Source: Nothophaeocryptopus gaeumannii (lineage: Eukaryota; Ascomycota; Dothideomycetes; Mycosphaerellales; Mycosphaerellaceae). From it: a stretch of DNA of 64,000 nt. Below are positions 32,331 through 42,905 of this stretch, piece after piece. The stretch is from the NCBI GenBank assembly GCA_031771865.1, contig JASISA010000002.1, forward strand, positions 434,001 through 498,000, given 5' to 3'. The position numbers and the translations under genes are program-made. The notes under the pieces were generated by a model, which did not search any database, was not told the DNA's origin, and saw only the letters and a list, made by a program, of their open reading frames with translations. Position 1 is the stretch's first letter, and each line of letters starts with the position of its first letter.

Positions 32331-34157
32331 CTACACTGCCTCTGTTTTCCCTGAAGACACGTGCGGTCTCCCCTTCTCCGACGGTGTTTCTTCCACGGAA
32401 CCAAATCCTTCCACAGAGTCACCGAAAAGACCTTGAATCTCTTCAAGGGACCGCTTTCGTGTCTGTGAACCGTCAACAGAGGTCTTTTGCCATGAAAAAT
32501 TATGATTTCACCTCTGGAAACCAGAACCACATGATCACTGTCGCGGCTGCGGTGAGAATCGCAAACACGAGGTAGTACTTCCAGCCTATGTTGGCGAACG
32601 CTCTTGGCGCAGCGCTTGTGAATATTACAGTCGCCACGAACAGTCCCGAAACAGAGATAGCCAGGCCTTTGGCTCGCGCTGGTGTCGGAAAGATCTCCGA
32701 TGCATATATGTAGGATGTAGCATCACAGGTACTCGCGAAGAAGGTGACGTGCAGGTAGAGGAAGAAGACCGCTGCCACCGCTACACTCCGATGGCCAGTC
32801 TCCTGGAATTTGGCGACCGTGGCAGACGCGCCGACAAGTGCGACAATACAACCAATGAAGCCGAAGACTGGGTAGTCAGCTTTTCGCTCAAGGCAAGGGT
32901 AGATCAGAGTCTCACCCAGAAGGTTGACTCTTCCAAATCTATCGACGATGAAGGCGTTCAACAAGTTCCCGATCGGAGCTATGCTGATCCAGCCAGATGC
33001 CATGAGTAGCTGCTGAAGGGTATTGAACCCAAGGCTCTTATACAAAAGAGGTCCATAATCTAGGAGTTGCTCACTCTGAGTCACCTCTAGCACATGGATT
33101 TACGGGGTGGAAGTGATACTGACTGTTGATGACTATAGTCGCCGTACACTGGCACCCGAATGTGGTTAGGAAGCCAATGAGGCATCGCTTCCTCAGCGAC
33201 GGGGTCCGGAACATATCCATCAAGGAAACTGTGTTGCGCAGCTCGTGATCAACCTGCAAACGCAAAAGGTCAAAATCACCTCGGAGTGCTTGCTCGTCGC
33301 TGATGAAGGCATCAGAAGTTTCTGCTCGTGTAGTCTTGAAAGCGGCGAATGCATCTTCCAAGCGATCTTGGAAGACCACTGGCTTGGAGTCAGCCGATGT
33401 TCATGAACGAGGCTTCTCTGACTTACACCATCGAGGTGTTTCGGGGACGAGCATGATACCAAAAGCGAGCAGGAGAGGCCAGAGACACTGTATTGCTAAA
33501 GGCAGCCTCCACTGGGCACCGGATGCGTTCACAAAATAGAAACCAACACCAACCCAGCTGGCTATCGCATAGCCAAGCCCAAGCATAGCGCCGTGCATAC
33601 CGACGAGAAAGCCACGAATTCCTGATGCGACTGTCAGTAAATATTCGAAGGAGCAGATCTTCTTCATGATGATTGAGAAACACTTACGAGGCGGAGCGAT
33701 CTCGCACTGATACAGGGGAACGAGTGTCACCATTGCTCCTCCACGTGTCACATTAGCGGACTGGCTCGTCACGCCTAATTGGGAGACTGGACATACCAAT
33801 TCCCAAGCCAGTCACCAATCTAGCGACAAGATACATGGCAATGTGGACGCTGCCCGCCTGCAAGCCACCCCCGATGATGCAGATGACGGCTGCGATGAGG
33901 ATCGCTTTGCGTCGACCATATTGATCTGCCGTCGCGATGCACGACAGTGTGCCGAGAAGACCTCCAGCTTGGAACAGACCATTGATAGCGCCAATGAGGT
34001 CTTCAGCGCTGTGCGCAGTATCAAGGTTGAAGTAAGCAATGAAGGTTGGTTGGCCAAGAGTTGTGGCGAGGATGCTGGAGCTATAGCCGTATGTGCAGCT
34101 ACCGAGTGCTACGAAAGTGACGATCAGCAAGCGAACAGTGGCTGGAGAGAATCGCAT
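32331..34157 (-). CDS. MFS sugar transporter
   Basis: Six exons: 34157-33797, 33738-33688, 33621-33427, 33378-33124, 33059-32512 and 32462-32331, giving 513 aa. Introns are 48-66 nt and every junction restores a family motif: TGLGIG-GAMVTLVPLYQCEIAPP, PR-IRGFLVGMHG, VPETPRW-LVFQDRLEDAF, VIN-NYGPLLYKSLGF and WFPE-TRKRSLEEIQGLFGD. The sugar-porter signatures are DQYGRRKAIL between helices 2 and 3, PETPRW after helix 6 and VDRFGR between helices 8 and 9. Twelve membrane helices fit the length. It is probably a plasma-membrane hexose or disaccharide transporter; the substrate cannot be read from sequence. The last donor, GTGAAA, is weak; reading through it would end the protein nine bases later. 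It lies beside a decayed acyl-CoA dehydrogenase. Confidence 0.9.
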
Positions 34158-34754
34158 ATTGGATGACAACGATGACAAGAGACTCAGCGTCCTTCAGCAT
34201 GAGCTGTCGCCGGCTGATATACAGACAGATCAGAGGGCTCACCAAGTCAACACGGTTCGCACCGAACCAGATACATCACATGCATGGGAGCTAATATCTC
34301 CGCAAAGCTTATTTGCAGACAGACAAGCATGCCAATCCTTCTTGCAACGGAGTCACGAACGGCCATTGTGCTGCAGCATCTCATATGATACAGTGCTCCT
34401 ACTCGATTGAAAAAGCCACTCCCTCTTCAAGAGCCCAACTCTTGATCGAGTTAATAGGTCATAGTGATCTGGCCGGAACATAATGACCTATCTCGCAGAG
34501 ACTGCAGGCCCGCATTAAGGTCTCATTTCTTACCAGGATGTGATCATCACCTCTTACTGGACGATAATGGCATCGACACAGCACAGTATCGAAGGCCATG
34601 CGAACCTTTAATATTGCTTTATCGAAAGGCTGATAAGTTCGTTGATTGATCAATAGATCAGTGTCGACGTCAAAGGAACAAAGCGAAGAGACTTGGCATC
34701 ATTCTCTCAAACTTGTCGAAAACACCCTGTTAACATTCAATCGTTACAGCATAC
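34158..34754. other. Upstream region of the sugar transporter
   Basis: About 600 nt between the transporter start and the first recognisable codons of the acyl-CoA dehydrogenase relic. It looks more AT-rich than its surroundings. No coding frame was supported. Confidence 0.4.
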
Positions 34755-36010
34755 GGAAGATTATCAGCTTCACGTTGAGTTATAAGGAGAAGCAGCTGCG
34801 CGAGCATTACGCCAGTCTGTGTAAGACCCTTCTCCAGGATGCCTGTGGCACATACTCTCATCATTCCAACCAGTAGACCCGATTCCATGCTACTCGCCCA
34901 TACTACGTCAAGATGATCGAAGCTGGAATTCTCAAAGCCTCTCTTCCCACAGACGTCGGAGGCACATGCGAGTCTTGGATCGACCTCGCTTGTATCATCG
35001 AGGAAGGCCAGGCCAGACCATAAATCCGAGCTGTACGGTTCATGCGTTGGGCACATCTTTCGGTCTGCTGCCTCTGATCCTTGGGGGGACTGACGAGCAG
35101 AAGGCAAAGTTTCAGAAACCGTTCTTGTCGGGCAATGGAGATCATCTTGCGAGCTTGACGCATTCGGAGCCTGGGGGGACTGCGAACCGTCTTTAGAAGG
35201 GTGGCAAGGGACTGGGTGTTACTGCGAAGAGGGAAGGTGATTATTATATCGTGAAGGGAGAGAAGGTCAGTGCCTTTATTTTCGCGCATCACACTTTCTT
35301 CCAGCTCACATTTTCGAACCCCAGCTGTGGACAACCAACAGCGGCGGCTGGGATAGCAAAGGAGCCACGCTCTCCTGCCTCGTAGTCCGCTACTCCGAGA
35401 CCGGCGGCCCAGAAGATCCGAACGTCGATCCAGCCTCAAACGTCATGGTTCTAGCAGTAACTCGCGATATTATAGCAGCCAGCGACTCAGACGCGCATCA
35501 GACCCTCGGGGAGCCCGACCTCATGGGCATGACAGCCGTCACAGGCCCTCACACTCGCGACGTCAACTTCAAAGTCCCCGCTGACCACCTTATCTTCGAC
35601 CGCGGAGTAGCAGCGCCTATAATCGAAAAAGCATTCGGTATCACAGCCGCGCTTGTCAGCGCTCAAGCATTCGCTACCGCACGGTAAGCATTCAAATTGG
35701 CATTGAAGTTCGCGAAGACGGATACGAGGGGTGGTTCGGTACCTATAATCCAGCGGCAGAGCGTTGCGGAAAATCTTCTGATCAAGACGAAGATCCGAAT
35801 CGACAATGCGAGATTGATAGTTTGGAAAGCTTTAGATAGTCTTGAGAATGGGCCGGAGGATGAGAAGGAGGTGCTTGAGAGTTGTCTGGAGGCGAAGATT
35901 TATGGAACGGATATGTGTTTGCCGGCGGTTTACGATTGTATGCAGGCTGTTGGGATGTAATATAAGCCATGGGCTAATTTGTCAACTCAGGAAGACTGTT
36001 CGGGCTTCGA
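34755..36010 (+). pseudogene. Acyl-CoA dehydrogenase relic
   Basis: Conserved blocks of the acyl-CoA dehydrogenase family appear in order: FTLSYKEKQLREH, TRFHATRPYYVKMIEAG, LPTDVGGTCESWIDLA, LGTSFGLLPLILGGTDEQK, LASLTHSEPGGTAN, LWTTNSGGWDSKG, LGEPDLMGMTAVTGPHTRD, KFAKTDTRGGSVPIIQRQ and AKIYGTDMCLPAVYDCMQAVGM. One intron (35267 to about 35324, GTCAGT to CCCAG) is still recognisable. The frame is broken repeatedly: TAG at 34874, a stop and frame change near 35018, TAG after TANRL near 35193, TAA after FATAR at 35685 and TAA after AVGM at 35958. No start codon is left and the C-terminal part is not recognisable. The gene is dead. The family oxidises acyl-CoA thioesters using FAD, usually in mitochondria or peroxisomes. 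Confidence 0.88.
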
Positions 36011-36233
36011 AGAACGTGGATCACATGGATGTGGCGAGAAGATTTAGCGTACCAATTTTGCATGTGAAAGCCCATGCGTCTTGGCAGACGTCACGCGTCT
36101 GGGGATGCTTTGACGCGTTACCCAAGCTTTGAACTTCACTTCCATCTCAATGTCCTCTCCATCAAACGGCAACCTTTGCATACATCCTGCATCCATCAAT
36201 CAACAACTCCTACTATCCGCATCATCCTACAAT

Positions 36234-36857
36234 ATGCCGAAACGCGCCGCCGAGAAGTACGAATCCGACGATGGCTTCGTCGAAGACGCGCCAAAATCGA
36301 AGAAGAGCAAGCAAACGAAATCCGCCAAAGCCGCGGGCGCGATTCCAGACATGCAGAAGAATAAAGAGGGTGTATTCTGGGAGATTAGTGGCAAGCGACG
36401 ACTACAAGTGAGCGAGTTCAAGGGCAATTCGATGGTGGGCATTCGCGAGTACTATGAGAAGGATGGAGAGATGTTGCCTGGGAAGAAAGTAAGCTAGACA
36501 TCTGCACAGGGTAATGTTGAGCTTGTGGATGTGGGCTCACTGTGATGATGACAGGGCGTCTCACTAACCCTCGACCAATTCAACACCATCATTCAGCTTC
36601 TTCCACAAGTCGAGAGCGCGTTGAAAGCCCAGGGAAACAAGGACATCGCCCGACCTACGTATGACGGCAAATCGCATGGTGCGGCCGCTGATGAAGACGA
36701 TAATGAAGAGGAGGCCAAGGCAGTAGAGAGCGGAGCCGAGGAGGAAGATGAGGAGGAGGAAGTCGTGGCTTCGAAGACTGCGAAGAGTAAGCTTGACAAG
36801 TTCAAGCATAAGAGCAAGCTAAATCATGAGGCGACCAGTGATGAGGATGAGCAGTGA
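36234..36857 (+). CDS. SUB1: Transcriptional coactivator PC4/Sub1
   Basis: Exons 36234-36488 and 36555-36857, joined in phase 0, give 185 aa. The start ATG gives MPKRAAEKYESDDGFVED, then a Lys-rich nuclear segment (KSKKSKQTKSAK). The PC4 single-stranded-DNA-binding domain spans residues about 42-110: FWEISGKRRLQVSEFKG, VGIREYYEKDGEMLPGKKG and VSLTLDQFNTIIQLLP. The C-terminal half is strongly acidic (EEEDEEEEVV) and ends with a basic-acidic mix. The family works in the nucleus at RNA polymerase II preinitiation complexes. The intron (GTAAGC donor, GACAG acceptor) lies within the PC4 domain. The acidic tail is longer than in the human protein, as is common in fungi. Confidence 0.93.
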
Positions 36858-37328
36858 AACGATATGCCACAAAAGATCGCTGAGACTCTGTGGATGATAA
36901 GCGATACGAGAGAGGGTGTGACAATATACATGATTTGCTACGAAAGAGATGATACCCAAGACACGAGACGCTCCGCAATAGGAGGAAAAGCATAATTGAG
37001 GCGGTGTATGATATGAGGAAAAGGACGCAACAATTCAAACTTGCCATGATGGCTTCTTTCCCATTGTGTCTCACTAGGAAGCATCTACCCGCTGCCAAGT
37101 GAAGAGGGCGGTGTGCGCCTTCCGTCTGTCGAGCTTCGCTCCCTAAACGCATCGCGCCTGCTCACAACAGACTTCCGACTCCACGTCTGATTCTTCGAGA
37201 AGCTCCTTCCAATCGCACAAACAACATTGAACTACAACGCAACCCGACTCAACCGCTGTGTGCAAGCCAGACCAATTCACATTCGATACATCGCGCACTC
37301 ATCGCATCAACATTCCTCCAAGCTCGAA
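36858..37328. other. Intergenic, 470 nt
   Basis: 3' side of the PC4 gene and promoter side of the small membrane protein gene. Nothing specific was seen. Confidence 0.4.
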
Positions 37329-37740
37329 ATGGCGCACAGAGAAGCTCACAGAGATCAACGCTATTTTACCAACATGACCATGCTTTACGAGCGTACCGAT
37401 GTCAGCTGGTACCAAACTCCCAACGACATCGAGGAAGAAGCGTTTCAGTGGTTCAAGAAGATCTTCATCCTCTGTGAGAGAACGGCTTTTCTCACGTTGT
37501 GGAGCGAGTACTGACTATCACTTCCGCACAGTCTTTCTCTGGTGTCTGTTGGACGTGCTTACGAATATCGTGCGAATGCTGGGCAGGCGTTGTAAGCGGG
37601 CAGGTGGGCCTGGTAACTTGCTGAAGGAGTGGTGGAATGAGTGCGTGGAACTCATCCGACTCCTGGTGACTGGCGCATTGGTTATCGTTGGTCCGAGTTT
37701 GTGGCGGCAGGGTGAGGAGACGATGGTGGTTCTTGAATGA
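37329..37740 (+). CDS. Unknown small membrane protein, 117 aa
   Basis: Exons 37329-37473 and 37532-37740 are joined across a 58-nt intron with a GTGAGA donor, TACTGAC branch and CACAG acceptor. The frame starts MAHREAHRDQRYFTNMTM. At the junction it forms FKKIFILFFLWCLLDVLTNIV, a strong membrane segment that neither exon shows alone; this supports the splice. A second hydrophobic segment, LIRLLVTGALVIVGPSLW, follows a basic loop with RRCKR. The likely topology is two helices joined by a basic loop. I do not recognise a family. Earlier codons in frame lack an ATG. Confidence 0.6.
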
Positions 37741-38009
37741 GTTTGGCAGGAGAGATCATGATGGTCAGAAGTAATATGCGTTGCGGAGATGAGAGGACAT
37801 TCAATGCATGAACCGCGCCATTGGACGAGCACAAGACACATGTCACACGTCGCAATCACGATCAAGACCGCCCTGCTCCTTCCGTCGTTCACTCTGATGA
37901 CGTTGCATGTGAACGCCAAGATATCTTAGCCCCGGTCTAGAACTTCGCTACTTCGACGCGCTTCTGTCTGGCTTGAACGAAACTCCAAGAACAACGTCCA
38001 GCGACCGAC

Positions 38010-38780
38010 ATGGTATGTCGCCTTACTCGCGTGCTGCCCTCTACCTCCATACTAACAGTGACACAGGCGCAACCAAACACTACACCTAGCACTGGCGCGG
38101 CTGCAAACGCCGTGCTCGACACACCAGAACTCCTCGAGAACATTCTTTTGCACTTGCCGCTACGTGACTTGCTACTCGTACAGCGAGCCAACAAGACTTT
38201 CAAAAACGCAATCGACGGCTCGCCTTCCATTCAACGAGCACTCTTCTTCCACCCGATCGGTGACAAGGCGCCACTCGCCTACGCCCGGCAGCCGAACGAG
38301 CATTGCGAGTGCAAATGCGCAGCGGCCTGCAGGGGCTCCATGTCACATAGCCTCGACTACGTTGCAGAGCATGGAACATGGTACCGCATCGACAAGCTCC
38401 AGGATCCATGTGGTGCACTCCTAAATCCATTCGCTTCGAATCGAATTAACGACCTGTCGTTCGACAACTTCAACCCACGATGGAAGTGTCCCGAGGCATC
38501 CTGGCGCAGAATGATTATGACACAGCCTCCGCTCGAGACGCTCGTGATTGACGATAGCAGTGCTATGCATTACCACACTCTGCGCCAAGAGGCAGGTACA
38601 GCAGGCGTTACATTGATGCAGGTACGGACGCGGATGGAAAGTTTTCTCGGTGTTACGGACAGAGATGGAGGTATGATCATGGGCATTGGGTTGTGGCAGA
38701 TGTTGCGTCCTAAAGCAGACTCCACACCGCATGATGCGCTCGTAGAGATCGCCGAAATCACCAAAACATCTGAAGAATAG
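38010..38780 (+). CDS. F-box protein
   Basis: The frame has an F-box in its N-terminal third: LDTPELLENILLHLPLRDLL in the spliced protein at about residues 20-40, followed by QRANKTFKNAIDGSPSIQRAL. By family it would recruit targets to an SCF ubiquitin ligase through Skp1. The rest (residues 60-238) is of unknown fold and includes a Cys-containing stretch, HCECKCAAACRG. A textbook intron begins right after the ATG (GTATGT donor at 38013, ACTAAC branch, CACAG acceptor at 38066). It is 54 nt with no stop in frame, so both 238-aa and 256-aa products are possible. The spliced form starts MAQPNTTPSTG. Confidence 0.8.
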   Translation: MVCRLTRVLPSTSILTVTQAQPNTTPSTGAAANAVLDTPELLENILLHLPLRDLLLVQRANKTFKNAIDGSPSIQRALFFHPIGDKAPLAYARQPNEHCECKCAAACRGSMSHSLDYVAEHGTWYRIDKLQDPCGALLNPFASNRINDLSFDNFNPRWKCPEASWRRMIMTQPPLETLVIDDSSAMHYHTLRQEAGTAGVTLMQVRTRMESFLGVTDRDGGMIMGIGLWQMLRPKADSTPHDALVEIAEITKTSEE

Positions 38781-39107
38781 ATTCCACTGCTGGAAAAGAA
38801 TTCTAGTAGCTGGAATCGGATTCGCGTCGGAGTCGGATATGTCAACGGAGGGGTGCAAGAAAAAATTCGATTGGCGAAAGCTGAAGGTGGAAAAGACTGG
38901 AGCAACAGTTGCGACTCACGAAATACCATGTACCCAGAGCGCGAGCATTCAAGCCTATGGCTCGCCGCAGCGCAGAGGTCGCAAGAGCAGTAAGGATATG
39001 GTCAAGGCTGGGCCTGCAGCGGCGAAGAAGCCGACTCAATTCAATAAGGTCACAGGTCAATCAAAAGCAATCAGAAACCTCCAAACCCACCCCCACCATC
39101 CTCTCAC
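38781..39107. other. Convergent intergenic region
   Basis: This is the short space between the 3' ends of the F-box gene (+) and the kinase gene (-). A plus-strand frame from 38839 runs through it into the kinase 3' end. It has a basic, Lys-rich composition but no recognisable family, so it is not called. Confidence 0.4.
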
Positions 39108-41948
39108 TCACTCCAACCCCCTCTCCCCACCAACCGGCAAAATCGTCGGCCTCCCACCACATCCCCTCATCCCCCTCCCACCGTATCTCTCCCCCATGCC
39201 CCTCTCAACCAAGTAAACAGGCTTAGGTCTTCGATACGTATACCCAAAAAACGCCCCCTTTTTCCTCAACTCCATAACCTTCTTTCCAACAACTGGATCC
39301 CTCAACAACTTATCCCTCGGCCTCTTCTTCTCCTTCTTCTTCTTCAACCCACCATTCCATTCAATCTCCAATCCCATCTCAACCCTCTTCTCAGCGACTT
39401 CCATCACTCGACCGATTTTCCAACGAGGATATTCTTGTCCAAAATGTTCCTTGATGCGGTGGAGTTCGTCATCCGGGCATTCTTCGATGCCGAGTTCGTA
39501 TTTTTCTTTTCTGATTTGTTCGAGCTTCCAACGACCGAAATGGGGGCCGAGGGCGGCGGCGGCTTTGCTGTCAGAGGCGTCGGAGGGGATGTGTTCTTTT
39601 ATGCTCATGAAGCTGGAGGAATCGTCACTGACAATGTCTTTCTCGTCTTCGAAGTACTTCGTGATTGATTGATTCTCCTTGACGCGGGGGATGAAAGGCG
39701 GTGTCATGAGATGCAGTTGTGACCATGGGATGCCACGGAAGAATCTGTGAGACTTGATTTCTTCGGCGTCGTTGGAGAAGACATGGCGGGCAAGTGGACT
39801 GGACGGATTCGGTGCTGCGGACATCCGCCGGCCAATTCTTGCCTCAGAGTGTCGATACTGCCTTGAGCTGAGGCGTAGCTCCTTATCGATCAATATTCCC
39901 TGCAAAAGCTCGATGACATCTTGGCTGGGAGGGTCCAGCTGCCGTCTTGACTCCGACCCAGGACGAGCCCATCGTTCATGTTCAGGGAAGTGCAGAGTAG
40001 TGCGGTGATTTACGATGCTATCCTTGGTCTTCTGTCGATTGTCGCAGTAGAATGGAGTCCGGCCGTAGAGACACTCGTACAGGATGATACCAATGCTCCA
40101 CCAGTCGCAGCGGCCGTCGTATGGGTAGCCCTGAATGACTTCTGGGGCCATGTACTGGCTCGTACCGACGATGCTGCGAGCAAGCTTTCGTCTCTCCTGA
40201 CGATTGCGCCAGTTCAATAAGCCTTCGCGATGGGCACTTTCTTCCGCATCCTGCTTTGGCCTGGGTGGTTTTGAGGGAGGGTTCTCTGCTGCCAAGATCC
40301 TTTGCAATTCGCGCTCATCGGCAATGTCTTGCTCGTCGCCAGTCACATCAATACCTACTTTCTCAAGCAAAGTCTCCCTTTGGCCGTTGTAGTATGTCTG
40401 GCTGTGCGCCCAGTGTCCGTTGAAGGCAAGACCAAAGTCGGAGATTCTGAGATGGCCAGAAGCGCTGATCAGAAAGTTGTCAGGCTTGACATCGCGATGA
40501 ATCCACTTCATCTTGTGTGCTTCTTCAATACAGAGGATCATTTGAGCCACATACTACTTGGCGACAGATTCTTCCAAAACGTCCTCGCGCAAGAGAAGAC
40601 CGAGGAAGTCTCCACCAATCATGTATTCCATGACCAGATACAGATTGGTGTTGTCCTGAAAGCTGGCGATCAGCGGCACTACCCAGCGTGAGCCTTCGGA
40701 GGCCACCAAGAAATCTCTTTCGGCTCGAAGATGGCCTTCCTGGCAAGCTCGCAACATTTCCGACTTGCGAATCACCTTCATAGCGAACACGTCGGACAAT
40801 GGTTTGCCGGCTGGCAAGTTGCGCTTGGCTGTACCATCTGTGTGCGAGAAGTTCGGATGCGGGATACCTGTCACGTCCGCTGTGCCATCGACTTTGCCAT
40901 TGGTAGCGACCTCTGCGGGCTTGCGCTCGGTGACTAGACGGACAACACCGAAGCTGCCCTTGCCGAGAACTCGGATGGCATCGAAGCCGGCTATCGAGAT
41001 ACCCTTTGCGCTATGGCGCTGGAGAGCAGTCGCTTTGAGAACCCTCATCTGACGGAGATGGTCGCTCTCTGACGTTCGCCATTGCTGCTAGGCCATGACT
41101 CGGTCATCATGCGACATTGCGAGCTCGTTCAGCTTTTGATCGAACCTCTTGCGCCGGATAGAGCGCGGCGAGTGTGGCTCCATCATGACGTTGAAAAAGT
41201 GACTTTCCAAGGCACATTTGGCGGCTGCGGCATTCTCGACGGTGGCAATAGACAGTTCGGCATCAACTAACTTCTCTTGAACAGGAATGAGCAGGTACCT
41301 GCCACTATCTTCCTCGATTGGCGGTAGCAAGTTGTCCTCGCCAGGTCCACCGCTCCTGCTCATGTTCTGACAGTCTTCTGGAGTGATGCGTTTGCGAGAC
41401 CCTATGGAACTTGGCGAAGTCAAGGAGGTGGCGGCGGTCGAGCCCGTGCTGATTGGAGACCAGGTATCATTGATATGGCTGGAGTCGCCTGCTGAAGACG
41501 CAGTACCTGGAGGAGAGCGTGTGTACTCGTCAATAGCGTGGCCATTCATACCATCCATGTTGGTGTCAATATAAGGCACGCTAGGTCTTTTCTTCGTGGT
41601 TGACCGATGAATAACGGTCTCAGTCCCAGGATTGAGGTTCAGCTTGGCCGTCAACGACTCCAACCGGGACTGTCCACTGCTTCGAGATTCTGTTGATGCA
41701 CGTTTTGGTCGTTTTGGCAGAATCTCGGACTGGCCGCTGTGGTGTCCATCAAGCTGGTGGTCCTCTAGCTGTGTACTTCGAACTCCTTCGAATCGTACAG
41801 ATCGCTTTCGCTGTGGTGGCATGTGCTCGTGGTCAGAGGTCGAGCCGAAGCCTCCATGGATGCGACGAAAGGCCGCGTTGTCGGTCTCGGTCAGGGCTGA
41901 AGGCGGCGGCGTAGCTATTCGATGTCGAGGCTCAGATGCGCCGTCCAT
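39108..41948 (-). pseudogene. NDR-like AGC kinase with two in-frame TAG codons
   Basis: One reading frame of 947 codons starts at the ATG at 41948 and ends at TGA at 39108, interrupted only by TAG at 41090-41088 (codon 287) and TAG at 40556-40554 (codon 465). Codons 1-230 are disordered and Ser/Pro-rich. The NDR-type N-terminal region is visible (TVENAAAAKCALESHFF, SPRSIRRKRFDQKL). The kinase domain has VLGKGSFGVV, FAMKVIRK (K391), HRDVKPDN (D486), SDFGLA (D504) and GTSQYMAPEVI. A long insert separates DFG from APE, as in NDR/LATS kinases. The second TAG falls in VAK-x-YVAQMILCIEEAH, where relatives usually have Trp or an aromatic. No convincing intron covers either stop. It may be a recent pseudogene, a strain-specific nonsense allele, or depend on readthrough. 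Confidence 0.75.
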
Positions 41949-42905
41949 GGCCGGACGGGGTGCTGCAGACTACAGTGAGTGATCTGTCAAAGACTGGAAT
42001 TTGGGTACACTTACGGTGATGAATGCGCAGCATGATGAAGAATCTGGAGGCCGATCTCCTGAGCTTCGAAAAGCCGTTCGGCTTCGCAGGCTGCGGGCTT
42101 CGCGCTGTCGAGACGGACGCTCTCGCTGATGACCTATTCAAGAAGCGTGAAGGCTTTCGGCCGAGGCGTTTGGGAGAGCTGTCGTGGCTGCCGGTCTGTC
42201 GCTCACGGATGCTGACCAAAGGCATATTTCATGCCTTTCGCGGGAAGGTAGAGATACTGATGCTGAGATAATGGGGGAAGAAGCCAGCAATGTCATTGCG
42301 AGAAGATCATGGCAGACAACAGAGCTTGAGCAGACATGAAGCCCGTCATTGCTGTTGGAAGTTGCTGGTGACCAGACGCCTGCCATTGCCTGCGATGTGA
42401 GAAGGAGACACGGTACCAATGGACCTACCTGCTCTGCTGATATACCGCACGGTCGTTCATTTCTTCACAAGCCCAGAATCTTCAGATTCTACAGCTGTCG
42501 TAAAGGTGAGGTCGGTAGACGTATCTCCGATGACTTGGTGATATGCGGGACGCGATAATTTGGGCGTGGTCAGGATATCCATCAAAGACGCGACGTGAAG
42601 TTGCGAGGACGAGGGAATGCAGCGACCCGATTGGCCGCATGCAGCAACGGTTTGCTGATCACGCCAAGCCGTCTCGAATCTTCAACATCTCTCTCAATTC
42701 CGCGCCGCTCCTATTCCAAGCCAGACAGCAGACAAGAACATCACTCTCGACACGACTACCACTACCAACGTCAATCGCCTACAAATCGCCTACGACCGCC
42801 TACCACAGTGCGCCTGCGACCCTCGTCTCCAACGTCAAAGAACTCCGATTCCGACATCAATAAGCCCGCACCTCCCGAAGCCGTAACCGTGGCAATACAG
42901 ACAAA
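41949..42905. promoter_or_regulatory. Divergent promoter, kinase / antizyme
   Basis: Nearly 1 kb separates the kinase start (-) from the antizyme start (+), so both promoters and 5' leaders lie here. Short frames exist, including one that ends just inside the antizyme start region, but none has a family motif. The 200 nt before the antizyme ATG are C/A-rich, as expected for a fungal leader. Confidence 0.5.

Noticed and set aside
38839..39216. Lys-rich plus-strand frame of 125 codons
   Set aside because: It runs into the kinase 3' end, has no family match, and its second half is a Pro/His run that mirrors the kinase C-terminus.
41036..41108. A 51-nt intron hiding the first kinase TAG
   Set aside because: The only in-frame option has a GTCATG donor and no branch site, and it would remove residues that resemble the conserved NDR N-terminal helix.
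39108..41948. TAG as a reassigned sense codon in this genome
   Set aside because: Several well-supported genes here, such as the MOSC protein and the sugar transporter, end with TAG in the expected place.
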